A stretch of DNA of 64,000 nucleotides from positions 1,922,001 through 1,986,000 of the forward strand of contig CAUVWZ020000002.1 of assembly GCA_963555835.3 (NCBI GenBank), in the 5' to 3' direction. Under the pieces are notes generated by a model. That model did not search any database and was not told the origin of the DNA. It saw only the letters and a list, made by a program, of their open reading frames with translations. The DNA comes from JAPUME01 sp027294185 (GTDB taxonomy: Bacteria > Acidobacteriota > Terriglobia > UBA7540 > JAPUME01). A program made the position numbers and the translations under genes. Positions 1 through 7,971 of the stretch are shown piece by piece (the first letter of the stretch is position 1; each line of letters begins with the position of its first letter).

Positions 1-291
1 GAACATGCTCACGCCTTTGAGCGTCGCCTCACGGGCCGCTCCGGCAACGGTATTCGGTATGTCGTGGAATTTGAGGTCGAGGAAGACGCGCTCTCCCTGC
101 GCCAGCAGGTAGCGCACCAGCACCGGCCCTTCCGCCGTGTAGGACTCCAGGCCAACTTTGAACATACTTGCGCGGCCCTGGAGCTTCTCGGCCAGCGCGA
201 CCCCGGCCTGCGCATGGGGCACGTCGAGTGCGACGATTAATTTTGGGGGCAATTTTTGGAGTAATTTTTGGCGTGCCTGGTCGTTTGTCAT
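1..291 (-). CDS. pyrF: Orotidine 5'-phosphate decarboxylase, N-terminal part
   Basis: Catalyses OMP to UMP, the last step of de novo pyrimidine synthesis, in the cytoplasm. The gene reads leftward from an ATG at 291 and runs off the window edge, so only the first 97 residues are visible. Seen directly: the first barrel strand LIVALD (residues 18-23), FKVG (44-47) and the catalytic D-x-K-x-x-D element (D72, K74, D77) inside LDLKFHDIPNT. These are the family's signature residues, so the call is firm despite truncation. It lies downstream of a conserved unknown gene on the same strand, separated by a short hairpin. Confidence 0.93.
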   Translation of the reverse strand, partial: MTNDQARQKLLQKLPPKLIVALDVPHAQAGVALAEKLQGRASMFKVGLESYTAEGPVLVRYLLAQGERVFLDLKFHDIPNTVAGAAREATLKGVSMF

Positions 292-323
292 AAACGGGAA
301 ACCTGTCTGGGAGAGAATGCTTC

Positions 324-345
324 CCTCAGGATTTTCGACCTGAGG
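324..345. terminator. Inverted repeat between the 353-910 gene and pyrF
   Basis: A perfect 7-bp stem, CCTCAGG (324-330) and CCTGAGG (339-345), with an 8-base AT-rich loop. It sits in the 61-bp gap between two leftward genes. There is no T-run on either side, so it is at best an attenuator or weak terminator; a chance palindrome is possible. Confidence 0.3.
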
Positions 346-352
346 TCGATTC

Positions 353-910
353 CTATGCGACGGCCGCGGGGAATCGCCGCTTGAATTCCCTGGAAGCCTT
401 TCGAATCTCCAGCCAGTCGAAGAAGAGGTCCGGTGTGTCGAGCCAGACGCCGAACCAGCGGGCGATCTCTTCCTTCTCCTGTCTTTTTTGGGGCGTCACG
501 CGGGGGCTTGCGGCCAGGCTGCGGGCGCGGTCTCTGCCCCTGGTCATCAATTGGCGCACCAGCACGGTGCCTCGGCGGTCCTGCGCCTCCAGATACTCCA
601 TGTAGAGGTTCTGCAGCCGCCCGATCGATTTCTCCGTCGCCCTAAGATTGTCAAAGCGCAGCGCGCCTTCGAGCTTCGATCCATAGGGTTCTTCGAGCGG
701 CGGAGAGACGAAGGGATTGGGATAGTTGATCACGCCTCCCGCATCGACCAGCACCTGGGCCACGTAGGATTCCGAGGTCTGTCCCCCGGCGCCCAGACGC
801 TTGCGCAGGTGAGCCTGAATTTTTCGGATTGCCCCTCTGCCGAAGGGCTTTCCCTCCTGCGCTGCGGCGAACTCCAGAATCGATTCCTTCTTACTCTTTT
901 TCGTTGCCAC
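353..910 (-). CDS. Conserved hypothetical protein, soluble, basic
   Basis: A 185-residue protein of unknown function. It begins at a GTG at 910 that overlaps the last 20 bases of mltG, so translation is probably coupled. The N-terminus is lysine-rich. No signal peptide, membrane segment or cofactor motif is visible. The middle (SYVAQVLVDAGGVINY) and the helical, charged C-terminal half look like an all-alpha fold. Tight placement between mltG and pyrF suggests a housekeeping operon, but I recognise no family. Confidence 0.75.
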   Translation of the reverse strand: MATKKSKKESILEFAAAQEGKPFGRGAIRKIQAHLRKRLGAGGQTSESYVAQVLVDAGGVINYPNPFVSPPLEEPYGSKLEGALRFDNLRATEKSIGRLQNLYMEYLEAQDRRGTVLVRQLMTRGRDRARSLAASPRVTPQKRQEKEEIARWFGVWLDTPDLFFDWLEIRKASREFKRRFPAAVA

Positions 911-1970
911 TCGAACCGGAACCCTCCCCCGTTGAAGTTGAATTCGAATTTTGTCTCGACGCCCGCACCACCCGGCCTCGGCGGTATCGCCTCACGGCCC
1001 GGAGGTGCTCGTTCAGGGTGCGGGAAAAAACATGCCCGCCCTGATTGTCGCTCACAAAGTAGAGGTACTTTACATCGGCGGGCTCCAGGGCAGCCTCGAT
1101 GGATTTCAAGCCGGGATTAGCGATCGGACCCGGCGGCAAGCCCGGATAGCGATAGGTATTATACGGGGAATCGAACGCCAGGTCACTCCGCCGGATGAGG
1201 CCCTTCCCCTTGTAGCGGCCGTTCAACCGCGCCGCGTAGATCACCGTAGGGTCGCACTGGAGCAGCACGCCACGCCGCAAACGGTTTCGAAAGACCCCGG
1301 CAATCAGGGGCCGCTCCCCTCCCCGTCCGGTTTCTTTCTCAATCAGGGAAGCCAGGGTCAGGGCCTCGCGCAGGCTCATACCACTCGCTTCCAGTTTCTT
1401 CTGCACCCCGCCGGCGAGGACCCTTCGGAATCGGTCCGTCATGGCCCTCGCCACCGACTGTGGGCTTGAGTAGTGCGAGACGCGGTAGGTATCGGGAAAC
1501 AGATACCCCTCGAGCGAGGTCGCCTCAGAATCCAGGTCTTTGATCATCGAGGGGTCGTTCGCCACCTTGAGGAACGCTTCTTCTTCAATCGGTAACTGGC
1601 GCGAGACGGCTTTGGCTACGTCGAAGATGTCCATCCCCTCCGGTACGATGACCGGATAGTAATAGACATCCCCGTCAACCAGCTTCCAGTAAACGTCCCA
1701 GGGCCGCAGGGGGCCCTTGAATTCGTATTCGCCTGCCTTGATTCCATTCCAGGGTCGCAGCACGGAGTACAAGATCAGAAAGGGGCGACGATAAGCCAGC
1801 ACACCTTCCCCGCGAAGCCGGCTGGCAATCAGCTTGACTCCTGTCCGGGGGCGAATCTCCACGACGACACGTTCGGGGTAACCCTGGTAGGGGGACATCA
1901 GCTCCCACACAACCCACCCGGCGATCAGCAGAGTCGCCAACAGGCCGAATAAGAGCAACCGCCGCTTCAA
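891..1970 (-). CDS. mltG: Endolytic peptidoglycan transglycosylase MltG
   Basis: Inner-membrane lytic transglycosylase that cleaves nascent glycan strands and helps end strand elongation. The 359-residue protein has one N-terminal membrane anchor (residues about 5-22), then the YceG-like domain. Visible signatures are SLEGYLFPDTYRV (152-164), the catalytic glutamate E211 in ASLIEKETG, AGVFRNRL, and YPGLPPGPIANPG. The start is TTG at 1970, whose TTGA overlaps the stop of ruvX; this overlap supports the start. The C-terminus carries a Ser/Gly/Glu-rich tail that overlaps the next gene. The mltG-ruvX pair is a familiar neighbourhood. Confidence 0.95.
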   Translation of the reverse strand: MKRRLLLFGLLATLLIAGWVVWELMSPYQGYPERVVVEIRPRTGVKLIASRLRGEGVLAYRRPFLILYSVLRPWNGIKAGEYEFKGPLRPWDVYWKLVDGDVYYYPVIVPEGMDIFDVAKAVSRQLPIEEEAFLKVANDPSMIKDLDSEATSLEGYLFPDTYRVSHYSSPQSVARAMTDRFRRVLAGGVQKKLEASGMSLREALTLASLIEKETGRGGERPLIAGVFRNRLRRGVLLQCDPTVIYAARLNGRYKGKGLIRRSDLAFDSPYNTYRYPGLPPGPIANPGLKSIEAALEPADVKYLYFVSDNQGGHVFSRTLNEHLRAVRRYRRGRVVRASRQNSNSTSTGEGSGSSGNEKE

Positions 1971-2422
1971 GGGGTACCTCCCGGGGAGCAGTTCTCCTCC
2001 TGAGGGGTGTGAACCGGGTGGCAGTCCAAGTAGCTCTGGAGCAGAAGCGTGGCCGCCATGCGGTCAATGCTTTTCCGGCGCGTCGAGCGATTCACGTCCA
2101 TCTCACGAAGGGTCGCCTCGGCCTGGGCCGTGCTGAGCCGCTCATCCCAGAGCTCAACGGAGCAGGAAAGCCGCCGCCGGAGCTGCTCGGCGAACCGGGC
2201 GGCCTTTTCCGACATGGCCGTCACGCCTCCGTCCAGATGTATGGGATTACCGACGATAACCCGCGAAACCTCATAATCCGCCACCAGCCGGGTCAGCTTC
2301 TTCAGATCGTCGTCCCGCGTCGAGTGCTCGAGCGTCTCCAGCCCCTGCGCAGTTATTCCCAGCAGGTCGCTCACCGCCAGACCCATCCGTCGGAGCCCGT
2401 AGTCAATCGCCAGAATGCGCAC
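1967..2422 (-). CDS. ruvX: Putative pre-16S rRNA nuclease / Holliday junction resolvase-like YqgF
   Basis: RNase H-fold nuclease of the YqgF/RuvX family, known from E. coli as a pre-16S rRNA processing factor. Seen: RILAIDYGLRRMGLA at the N-terminus with the first catalytic Asp, IVGNPIHLDGG in the middle, WDERLST with a catalytic Glu, and an IDRMAA segment near the C-terminus with the final Asp. A longer frame opens at 2476, but a GTG at 2422 follows a GGGAGGAG site at good spacing and starts directly at the conserved RILAIDYG, so I place the start there (151 residues). Stop overlaps the TTG of mltG. Confidence 0.92.
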   Translation of the reverse strand: MRILAIDYGLRRMGLAVSDLLGITAQGLETLEHSTRDDDLKKLTRLVADYEVSRVIVGNPIHLDGGVTAMSEKAARFAEQLRRRLSCSVELWDERLSTAQAEATLREMDVNRSTRRKSIDRMAATLLLQSYLDCHPVHTPQEENCSPGGTP

Positions 2423-3021
2423 GGCCTGTCTCCTCCCGGATACGAGGTGCTCGAGGGTGCCTGCTCCTGAAATCAAACTCCACCCTGCGTGCCTATCCCG
2501 AACCTGGGTCTTATTATCTTACACCATCGACACCAGCCCACCCAAAGCGGGTCCGCACAGGGGAGTGAAGGAATCAAGGTCCGTGCTTCCGATGTTCTTA
2601 GGAAAATTTTCTTTAACGCTCTTTCGCGGGGAAAGGCAAGAAATGCCCCGTCAGGGCACCAGGGTAAAATCTTTCGCTACCTGCGTATTTTGCGGGGTCC
2701 GCAGTTCGGCAGGGTGAGGAGAATGGAGTATTTCCCCGTGGCCAGGAAATCAGTGTCGATGAAGGCAGCGTAACGAATGGTCCGGTTTTCCGGGTCGTGG
2801 ACCGCCTGCCCGCCGGCCCGCACTCCCGACACCGGTTTGTTCCGCCGCAGGAGAACGATCCCGACTCACCGAGGGTCGGCTGCGCCGGTTTCCGTGGCCT
2901 TCGTCAGGTGACCCAACAGATGGATCCTCTGGCCCTGCTTTCGAAGAAGTTAACCTTGCGCCGGGTCAAGCGTTTCGGTAACGTAGGGTCTTCACCAGCG
3001 AATTTAGGGGAGGAAGTCACC
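2423..3021. other. Long intergenic region between divergent ruvX and the M20 peptidase
   Basis: About 600 bases with no convincing gene. The peptidase frame stays open upstream to 2797 without protein-like sequence, and a good ribosome site lies only before 3022. The region must contain promoters for both directions. Its one notable content is the stem-rich stretch at 2625-2740, listed separately. Confidence 0.5.
2625..2740. ncRNA. Possible structured RNA, four-stem junction, class unknown
   Basis: Read by eye, this stretch folds into a compact multi-branch shape. The closing stem has 10 pairs (2625-2634 with 2731-2740, one G-U). It leads straight into a GGCA/TGCC hairpin (2635-2647), a CAG(G)GTA/TACCTG stem (2660-2666 with 2678-2683) and a TGCGG/CCGCA hairpin (2691-2703). 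It lies in a long intergenic region. It does not show consensus cores that I know for SRP, tmRNA, RNase P, SAM, TPP or cobalamin elements. Strand is undetermined because stems read both ways. Chance folding is possible. Confidence 0.25.
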
Positions 3022-4398
3022 ATGGATACCGTAGCCACCTACATCGAAGCCAATGAACAACGTTATGTAGAAGAACTTATCGAATACGTAAAGATTCCAA
3101 GCGTCAGTACCAAGGTGGAGGCCACCGCAGACATGGAGCGCGCCTGCCGGTTCCTGGTCGAGCGGATGCGGGAAGCGGGACTCGAAAACGTGGAGGTCCT
3201 TCCTACCTCGGGACATGCCGCAGTCTACGGGGACTGGCTCCATGCGCCCGGCATGCCCACCGTGCTCATCTACGGCCACTACGACGTCCAGCCGGCTGAG
3301 CCGATGGAGTTGTGGGATTCGCCCGCCTTCGACCCCAAGATTCGAGAGGGACAGCTCTACGGCCGGGGCACCGTTGACAACAAGGGTCAGCACTACCTCC
3401 ACCTGATGGCCGCCGAGAGCTTCTTGAAAAGCGGGCAGCGGCTGCCGGTGAACGTCAAGTTCATCATCGAGGGAGAAGAGGAGATCGGCAGCCCGAACTT
3501 CTCGGAAATCCTCGACCAGCACAAGGAGTTGCTTCGCGCCGACGCGCTGGTGATCTCCGACTCGCCCATGCTCGACCGCGGCATCCCCTCGATTTGCTAT
3601 GGATTGCGGGGACTGGCCTATTACGAGGTGGAAGTGACCGCCGCCGGGCAGGACCTGCACTCGGGCTCGTTCGGGGGAGCCGTGGCGAATCCTCTCACCG
3701 TACTATCGGAGATCATCGCCAAGCTGCATGACGCAAGGGGCCGCGTTGCGATTCCCGGATTTTACAAAGACGTCCTGACGATCAAGAAAAAGGAGCGGGC
3801 AGCCCTGCGAAAGCTTCCCTTCAGCCAGAAGAATTTTCTCCAGACCACGGGCGCGGTTCGTCCCTCGGGAGAAGCCGGGTATACGACGCCGGAGCGGCTC
3901 TGGGCACGGCCCACGCTCGAGATCAACGGCCTGTGGGGCGGCTACACCGGCGAGGGCGCCAAGACCGTCCTTCCGGCCAAAGCACACGCCAAGATCAGTT
4001 GCCGCCTGGTCCCGAACCAGGACCCGAAAAAGATCACCCGGCTCCTCGAGCGGCATCTGAAAAAGCTCACTCCGAATACCGTGCGGCTCGAATTCCGCGT
4101 ACACAGCCTGGGCAAGCCCTGGGTCGCGCCTTACACGCATCCCTTCTTCCAGGCTGCGCAGAAGGCTCTCAAGAAGGGCTTCGGGCGTCGTGCCGTCTTT
4201 ATCCGTGAAGGCGGGTCGATTCCCCTGATTCCCGACATTCAGGATACATTCAATATTCCCGTAATCCTGATGGGGTTCGGACTGCCGGATGAAAACGCTC
4301 ACGCGCCCAACGAACGCATCGACTTGAGCAATTTTCAAAACGGCATTCTGAGTGTGGCTTATTTCCTGAAGGAATTGGGGGAGTTGGGGAAGGTTTAA
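3022..4398 (+). CDS. M20-family metallopeptidase (dipeptidase)
   Basis: Cytoplasmic zinc-dependent exopeptidase of family M20, acting on dipeptides or N-acyl amino acids. The 458-residue protein starts at ATG 3022 after AGGGGAGGAAG; the frame is open further upstream but lacks protein character. Metal ligands are visible in order: H86 in YGHYDVQP, bridging D119 in GRGTVDNKG, and E153/E154 in EGEEEIGSP. The dimerisation (lid) domain follows, and a late HAPNE motif supplies the last histidine. No signal peptide. It stands alone, with a convergent neighbour downstream. Substrate cannot be told from sequence. Confidence 0.92.
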   Translation: MDTVATYIEANEQRYVEELIEYVKIPSVSTKVEATADMERACRFLVERMREAGLENVEVLPTSGHAAVYGDWLHAPGMPTVLIYGHYDVQPAEPMELWDSPAFDPKIREGQLYGRGTVDNKGQHYLHLMAAESFLKSGQRLPVNVKFIIEGEEEIGSPNFSEILDQHKELLRADALVISDSPMLDRGIPSICYGLRGLAYYEVEVTAAGQDLHSGSFGGAVANPLTVLSEIIAKLHDARGRVAIPGFYKDVLTIKKKERAALRKLPFSQKNFLQTTGAVRPSGEAGYTTPERLWARPTLEINGLWGGYTGEGAKTVLPAKAHAKISCRLVPNQDPKKITRLLERHLKKLTPNTVRLEFRVHSLGKPWVAPYTHPFFQAAQKALKKGFGRRAVFIREGGSIPLIPDIQDTFNIPVILMGFGLPDENAHAPNERIDLSNFQNGILSVAYFLKELGELGKV

Positions 4399-4413
4399 GC
4401 AAGCTGCGCGCGT

Positions 4414-4905
4414 TTAGCCGGTGCAGGCCGCAAGAGTTGGAAGGTTATCCTTTCCGGCTGCAAGCCCGCGCGTCGGACCCATGAAGCTCACCGCATCTTT
4501 TTCACCCTCAAAGAAGATCCCCTCAGCCCGCCTGCCCCGGTAATAGAGACCCGTCTCCTCGAACGATGACACCCATTTTTCAAGCCGCCCATTCATCTTT
4601 GCCACCACTCTCCCCGAGGACAGAAACCACACGGAGGCACAATGGCCGTTCTTCGTGACCCTGACGTGATATTCCCCGGGGGCCAGCACCCGGTGGCCGA
4701 AACGAGTGTAGCGCTCCAGTTGCAGGCTCCAACCCCGTTCGGGTATGACGCTCGGGACGTGCAGTAGAACGAATATCAAAAGAGCCGGGAGCAATTTCCT
4801 CAAGGGCGGTCGATCCTTCCTGACGGCGGTATTTCTTAAACGGAACCCCAATGCTATCACGACCTCGGAGGCCTTCACCAGTCTCATTTGAAAAAGGGGA
4901 ATCAC
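4414..4905 (-). CDS. Hypothetical exported protein
   Basis: A 163-residue protein of unknown function. The frame carries a hydrophobic stretch (LLPALLIFVLLHVPSV, about residues 39-54) preceded by basic residues, so the true start is probably inside the frame and the product exported. The mature part contains GEYHVRVTKNG and a short GPTRGLA-like tail and looks beta-rich. It faces the M20 gene tail to tail, and diverges from the PLP enzyme at 5017. Function unassigned; could be a small periplasmic beta-sandwich protein. Confidence 0.55.
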   Translation of the reverse strand: MIPLFQMRLVKASEVVIALGFRLRNTAVRKDRPPLRKLLPALLIFVLLHVPSVIPERGWSLQLERYTRFGHRVLAPGEYHVRVTKNGHCASVWFLSSGRVVAKMNGRLEKWVSSFEETGLYYRGRRAEGIFFEGEKDAVSFMGPTRGLAAGKDNLPTLAACTG

Positions 4906-5016
4906 TCAGATTCCCTCCGGCCTGGATGCCGGGCACCCGATGCTTGCCGCAGATGGAAGTGTGAGATATGGTAAACAAACCGCCACACGCTCATGATTCG
5001 CGGGAGAGGTGCTGCA

Positions 5017-6195
5017 ATGAAGGATGAATTCCAAATTGAGACTATGGCCGTGCACGCGGGAGAAGGCCCCTGCCCTACGACCGGCGCCTTAGACACACCC
5101 ATCTACATGTCGAGCACCTTCGCTGCACCCACCACCGACGAGTTGGCGGCAATCTTCGAAGAGAAGCAGGAAGGCTACGTCTATACTCGCTACGGAAATC
5201 CCACCCTGAAAGCTTTGGAAGACAAAATGGCCGCGCTTGAAGGGGCTGAGGCAGGCATGGCTGCGGCGACCGGCATGGCGGCCATCACGACGGCAATCCT
5301 GGCCTTCGTAAAGGCCGGAGACCATGTCGTGGCCTCGACCTCGATCTACGGCGCCGCCTACAATTTCATCAACGAAAAGCTGCCTCAGATGGGTGTCGAG
5401 CGGACCTTCGTCGCTTCGAGCGACATCGGTGAGTATGAGCGGGCCCTCCGTCCAACGACGAAGCTGATCTATTTTGAGACGCCCAGCAACCCGGTCCTTC
5501 AGGTGACCGATATCGCCGCCCTGGGGAAACTGGCAAATGAGCGTGGTGTCGCCACGGTAATCGACAACACCTTTGCCACGCCGGTTCTGCAGCGTCCCCT
5601 GGAATTGGGAGTGGATGTAGCGGTCCACTCCGCCACCAAGTATCTCTGTGGCCACGGGGACGCCATGGGCGGGCTGATCCTCGGGCAACGGGACTACATC
5701 CACCGCGTATACCGCGACATCCTGCGCGACTTCGGCGGCGTGATGAGCCCTTTTAACGCCTGGCTGATCCTGCGCGGCATCCGCACCCTGCCGCTGCGCA
5801 TGAAGGCGAGCTGCGCCAACGCCTGGAGAATCGCCGATTTCCTCAACTCGCACTCGACAGTCGAAAGGGTCAACTACCCCGGCCTGCCGTCGCATCCGGG
5901 TCACGAACTGGCAAAGAGACAGATGAAGGCTTCGGGCGCCATGATCAGCTTCGAGCTCAAGGGAGGCTACGAAGCGGGCAGGAAAGTAATGGACGGGGTC
6001 AAAGTCTTTTCACGCGCAGCCAGCCTGGGCGATACGCGCTCGCTGATTCTCCATCCGGCTTCGTCCAGCCACCGCGCCGTTCCCCGCGAGGAGCGCCTGG
6101 CCATCGGCATCAGCGACTCTCTGGTGCGGCTTTCCGTGGGAATCGAGTCGGGCGAAGATCTGATACGGGATTTGGAACAGGCCATGGAATCCTAA
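5017..6195 (+). CDS. Cys/Met metabolism PLP enzyme (cystathionine gamma-lyase / methionine gamma-lyase type)
   Basis: A fold-type I PLP enzyme that makes or breaks C-S bonds in sulfur amino acids, in the cytoplasm. The 392-residue product begins at ATG 5017, with GGGAGAGG eight bases upstream; an ATG at 4993 is less likely. Seen: YTRYGNPT (56-63, binds PLP phosphate of the neighbouring subunit), IYFETPSNP (151-159), the DNTFATP loop, and the Schiff-base lysine K208 in HSATKYLCGHGDAMGG. The family covers metB, metC, mgl and O-acetylhomoserine sulfhydrylase; the sequence alone does not separate these. Likely monocistronic. Confidence 0.9.
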   Translation: MKDEFQIETMAVHAGEGPCPTTGALDTPIYMSSTFAAPTTDELAAIFEEKQEGYVYTRYGNPTLKALEDKMAALEGAEAGMAAATGMAAITTAILAFVKAGDHVVASTSIYGAAYNFINEKLPQMGVERTFVASSDIGEYERALRPTTKLIYFETPSNPVLQVTDIAALGKLANERGVATVIDNTFATPVLQRPLELGVDVAVHSATKYLCGHGDAMGGLILGQRDYIHRVYRDILRDFGGVMSPFNAWLILRGIRTLPLRMKASCANAWRIADFLNSHSTVERVNYPGLPSHPGHELAKRQMKASGAMISFELKGGYEAGRKVMDGVKVFSRAASLGDTRSLILHPASSSHRAVPREERLAIGISDSLVRLSVGIESGEDLIRDLEQAMES

Positions 6196-6235
6196 CGTGC
6201 CCCGCACCGGCTATTTCACACGTGGTACAAAACCA

Positions 6236-6252
6236 CCCTCACATCCTGAGGG
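6236..6252. terminator. Hairpin after the PLP enzyme gene
   Basis: CCCTCA (6236-6241) and TGAGGG (6247-6252) form a 6-bp stem with a 5-base loop, 40 bases past the stop. No T-run follows, so termination is uncertain. Confidence 0.3.
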
Positions 6253-6327
6253 GGGAATCTCTCGCCAGTAACGGGTCAAGGTTGCTTTCATGAGGGTTGA
6301 TCTGAGGCAGCACCGAATCTTCAAAGC

Positions 6328-7197
6328 ATGTATAAGTTTTCGGGTATAATTTCGATGATGGGTGATTTAGCTCAACTCGACCTTCACACCAAAGGCGGTG
6401 AACTGAGACTCAAGGCCTTGCTCCAGGACTGGGTCGACTATCACAAGACTGTTTACCCAAATCGTCCTTTGGCGTTGGCTGTTTGGTTTGGAAAATCACC
6501 GGACAGCGATGAACAGAGTATCCTTGAACTGTATGACGGACCCCCAATTAGACAGGACATTAGAGAGTCAGGGCCTTTTCCTATCGGTTTGGAGCCGGGA
6601 TCGGAAGGCCCTCCCTTTGTAAAAATCTGGGCTACCTCGGTTTCATATTTTGCCGATCAACTCGATTCTAATCCAGCATCGTTGGAAAGATATTTTGTCA
6701 ACTTTGAAGTGCTGTATTTCGACAAGTCTGCGCTAGCCGACTCCGTTCTTCAGGCCTTTAAGAAAGTCACGGAACCACCCGGTCTTCTTAAGGGCTGGTA
6801 CGTTAGTCCTCGCCAACTCGCCGACAACGAAGCCGACCGCTTGAGCATTGCTTCCCTCGAAAAGGCGAAGCCTAGCGTTGGTTTGGTCAAAACACAGGAA
6901 TCTGGAGATTTTGAGCACTGCAAGGGTTTGGTTCACGTTGAGGTAAATCAGACGTGGATTCCTTTGTCGCTCGAGGCCCTCCCAAGCTACAACTTCTATG
7001 CCGATGTCCAAGGCCAGCAACCTGGACAGTTTATTTTTCAGGGAGGCTCCCATTACAAAATCCTCAAGTTTGAAGTAAAGACCTGCCCTGAATACTCCGC
7101 CCTAGTTCTTGAAAAGCTCCCTCATGACCGATACCCTGAAGTCTATCTGCGAGCAGTGCACCCACCTGAACCGCCCGCGACTGAACTTCGTTCCTGA
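6328..7197 (+). CDS. Protein of unknown function, first gene of a small accessory operon
   Basis: A 289-residue soluble protein with no family I can name. Alternative starts at ATG 6355 and 6358 would remove a poor N-terminal stretch and begin at GDLAQLDLHTKGGE. Features seen: an acidic N-terminal half, many aromatic residues, and a beta-rich C-terminal half (HYKILKFEVK). No signal peptide, membrane segment or nuclease motif is obvious. Base composition and codon use look less GC-biased than the flanking housekeeping genes. Its end overlaps the next gene by about 74 bases in another frame, so the two are coupled. It may belong with the HEPN-like and HicB-like genes downstream. Confidence 0.7.
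   Translation: MYKFSGIISMMGDLAQLDLHTKGGELRLKALLQDWVDYHKTVYPNRPLALAVWFGKSPDSDEQSILELYDGPPIRQDIRESGPFPIGLEPGSEGPPFVKIWATSVSYFADQLDSNPASLERYFVNFEVLYFDKSALADSVLQAFKKVTEPPGLLKGWYVSPRQLADNEADRLSIASLEKAKPSVGLVKTQESGDFEHCKGLVHVEVNQTWIPLSLEALPSYNFYADVQGQQPGQFIFQGGSHYKILKFEVKTCPEYSALVLEKLPHDRYPEVYLRAVHPPEPPATELRS
6345..6350 (+). promoter_or_regulatory. Perfect -10 hexamer TATAAT before the accessory three-gene island
   Basis: TATAAT at 6345-6350 sits five bases before the first of two adjacent ATGs (6355, 6358). No good -35 hexamer is seen at 16-18 bases. If used, the mRNA would be nearly leaderless and translation would begin at 6355 or 6358, not at the ATG at 6328. Confidence 0.35.
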
Positions 7198-7603
7198 GGA
7201 GCTCGACAGGCTCAGGCAAATTCTGCTTCGAGATCTCCAGGAACTGCGATCTGCAGCATCGCTCAATCTCCATAAATCGGCCGCAGTGCTCTCGGGAAGC
7301 ATCCTTGAGGCTGTTCTTTATGGATTTCTGAAAGGACAGATAGGCTACCTAAGCGTGCGACGTGGTGCATCCTTTTCTTTGAAGCCCGATGGTAGCCTGC
7401 AACATTACCTTGAAATTTTCAACCGCCATTTCAAAGACCTCTTTCCTCCCGGCTTCCTTCCAGATATCGCCGCCGATTATCGAGACCTTGTCCACGTGAA
7501 CCGTGAACTCTCGTACCCTCCCGGAATCTGTGTCGGAGCCTCAGTTGAAATGCTGAGGATTCTTGATTCGGTCCTAGAAACGTTCGCGGAGTTCGCAGGG
7601 TAA
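7124..7603 (+). CDS. HEPN-like helical protein
   Basis: A 159-residue, mostly helical protein. The segment LRSAASLNLHKSAAVLSGSILEAVLYGFL resembles the long core helix of HEPN-type and abortive-infection-like families, where a small-residue-rich A-x-L-x-G-S-x-L-E-A pattern recurs. The usual HEPN nuclease motif R-x4-6-H is not plainly visible, so RNase activity cannot be claimed. Start at ATG 7124 (or 7109) lies inside the preceding gene; the long overlap suggests a conserved pair. Followed within 11 bases by a HicB-like gene. Assignment is by pattern only. Confidence 0.6.
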   Translation: MTDTLKSICEQCTHLNRPRLNFVPEELDRLRQILLRDLQELRSAASLNLHKSAAVLSGSILEAVLYGFLKGQIGYLSVRRGASFSLKPDGSLQHYLEIFNRHFKDLFPPGFLPDIAADYRDLVHVNRELSYPPGICVGASVEMLRILDSVLETFAEFAG

Positions 7604-7613
7604 GAAATAAGGC

Positions 7614-7883
7614 ATGAACGACACGCTTGCCTTTCCTTCCATATCGTCCGAGAATGGCAACATGTCGGAGACAAACCAAGGTTTTCCAGAAACCACCGAA
7701 CTGATCTTTGAAGTCCACGAAGCCGAAGAGGGTGGCTACTGGTGTCGTGCGCTTGGTCCTTCGATTTTTACTCAGGCAGACACGTGGGAGGGATTACGCT
7801 CTAACATCAAAGATGCTGTCGCCTGCCACTTCGAAAACCTTGAGGAACGGCCCAGAGTGATTCGCCTCTACTATGCCGCGTAA
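7614..7883 (+). CDS. HicB-like / UPF0150-type small protein
   Basis: An 89-residue protein whose core (FEVHEAEEGGYWCRALG, TWEGLRSNIKDAV, then a short RPRVIRLYY tail) matches the partial RNase H-like fold of HicB-family antitoxins. Relatives are often misnamed as 2-oxoisovalerate dehydrogenase subunits. The conserved domain begins near residue 24; an internal ATG at 7662 is an alternative start. No HicA toxin (small dsRBD with G-S-H motif) is found beside it, so it is either an orphan or partnered by the HEPN-like gene upstream. The DNA-binding tail of classical HicB is absent. Confidence 0.7.
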   Translation: MNDTLAFPSISSENGNMSETNQGFPETTELIFEVHEAEEGGYWCRALGPSIFTQADTWEGLRSNIKDAVACHFENLEERPRVIRLYYAA

Positions 7884-7971
7884 CTAGCCTTTCACCCTCT
7901 AAGGCGATTCAGACCCAGCCGTGTCTTTCACCCGAACCTCTCCTCGGTCCAGGGGTCGCCGTGGAACCGGC

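Noticed and set aside
2797..3021. 75-codon N-terminal extension of the M20 peptidase
   Set aside because: No ribosome site at its start and composition unlike the family; ATG 3022 has a strong site and begins the known fold.
6328..7883. A classical HicAB toxin-antitoxin system
   Set aside because: No hicA-sized gene with its dsRBD-like motif lies on either side of the HicB-like gene.
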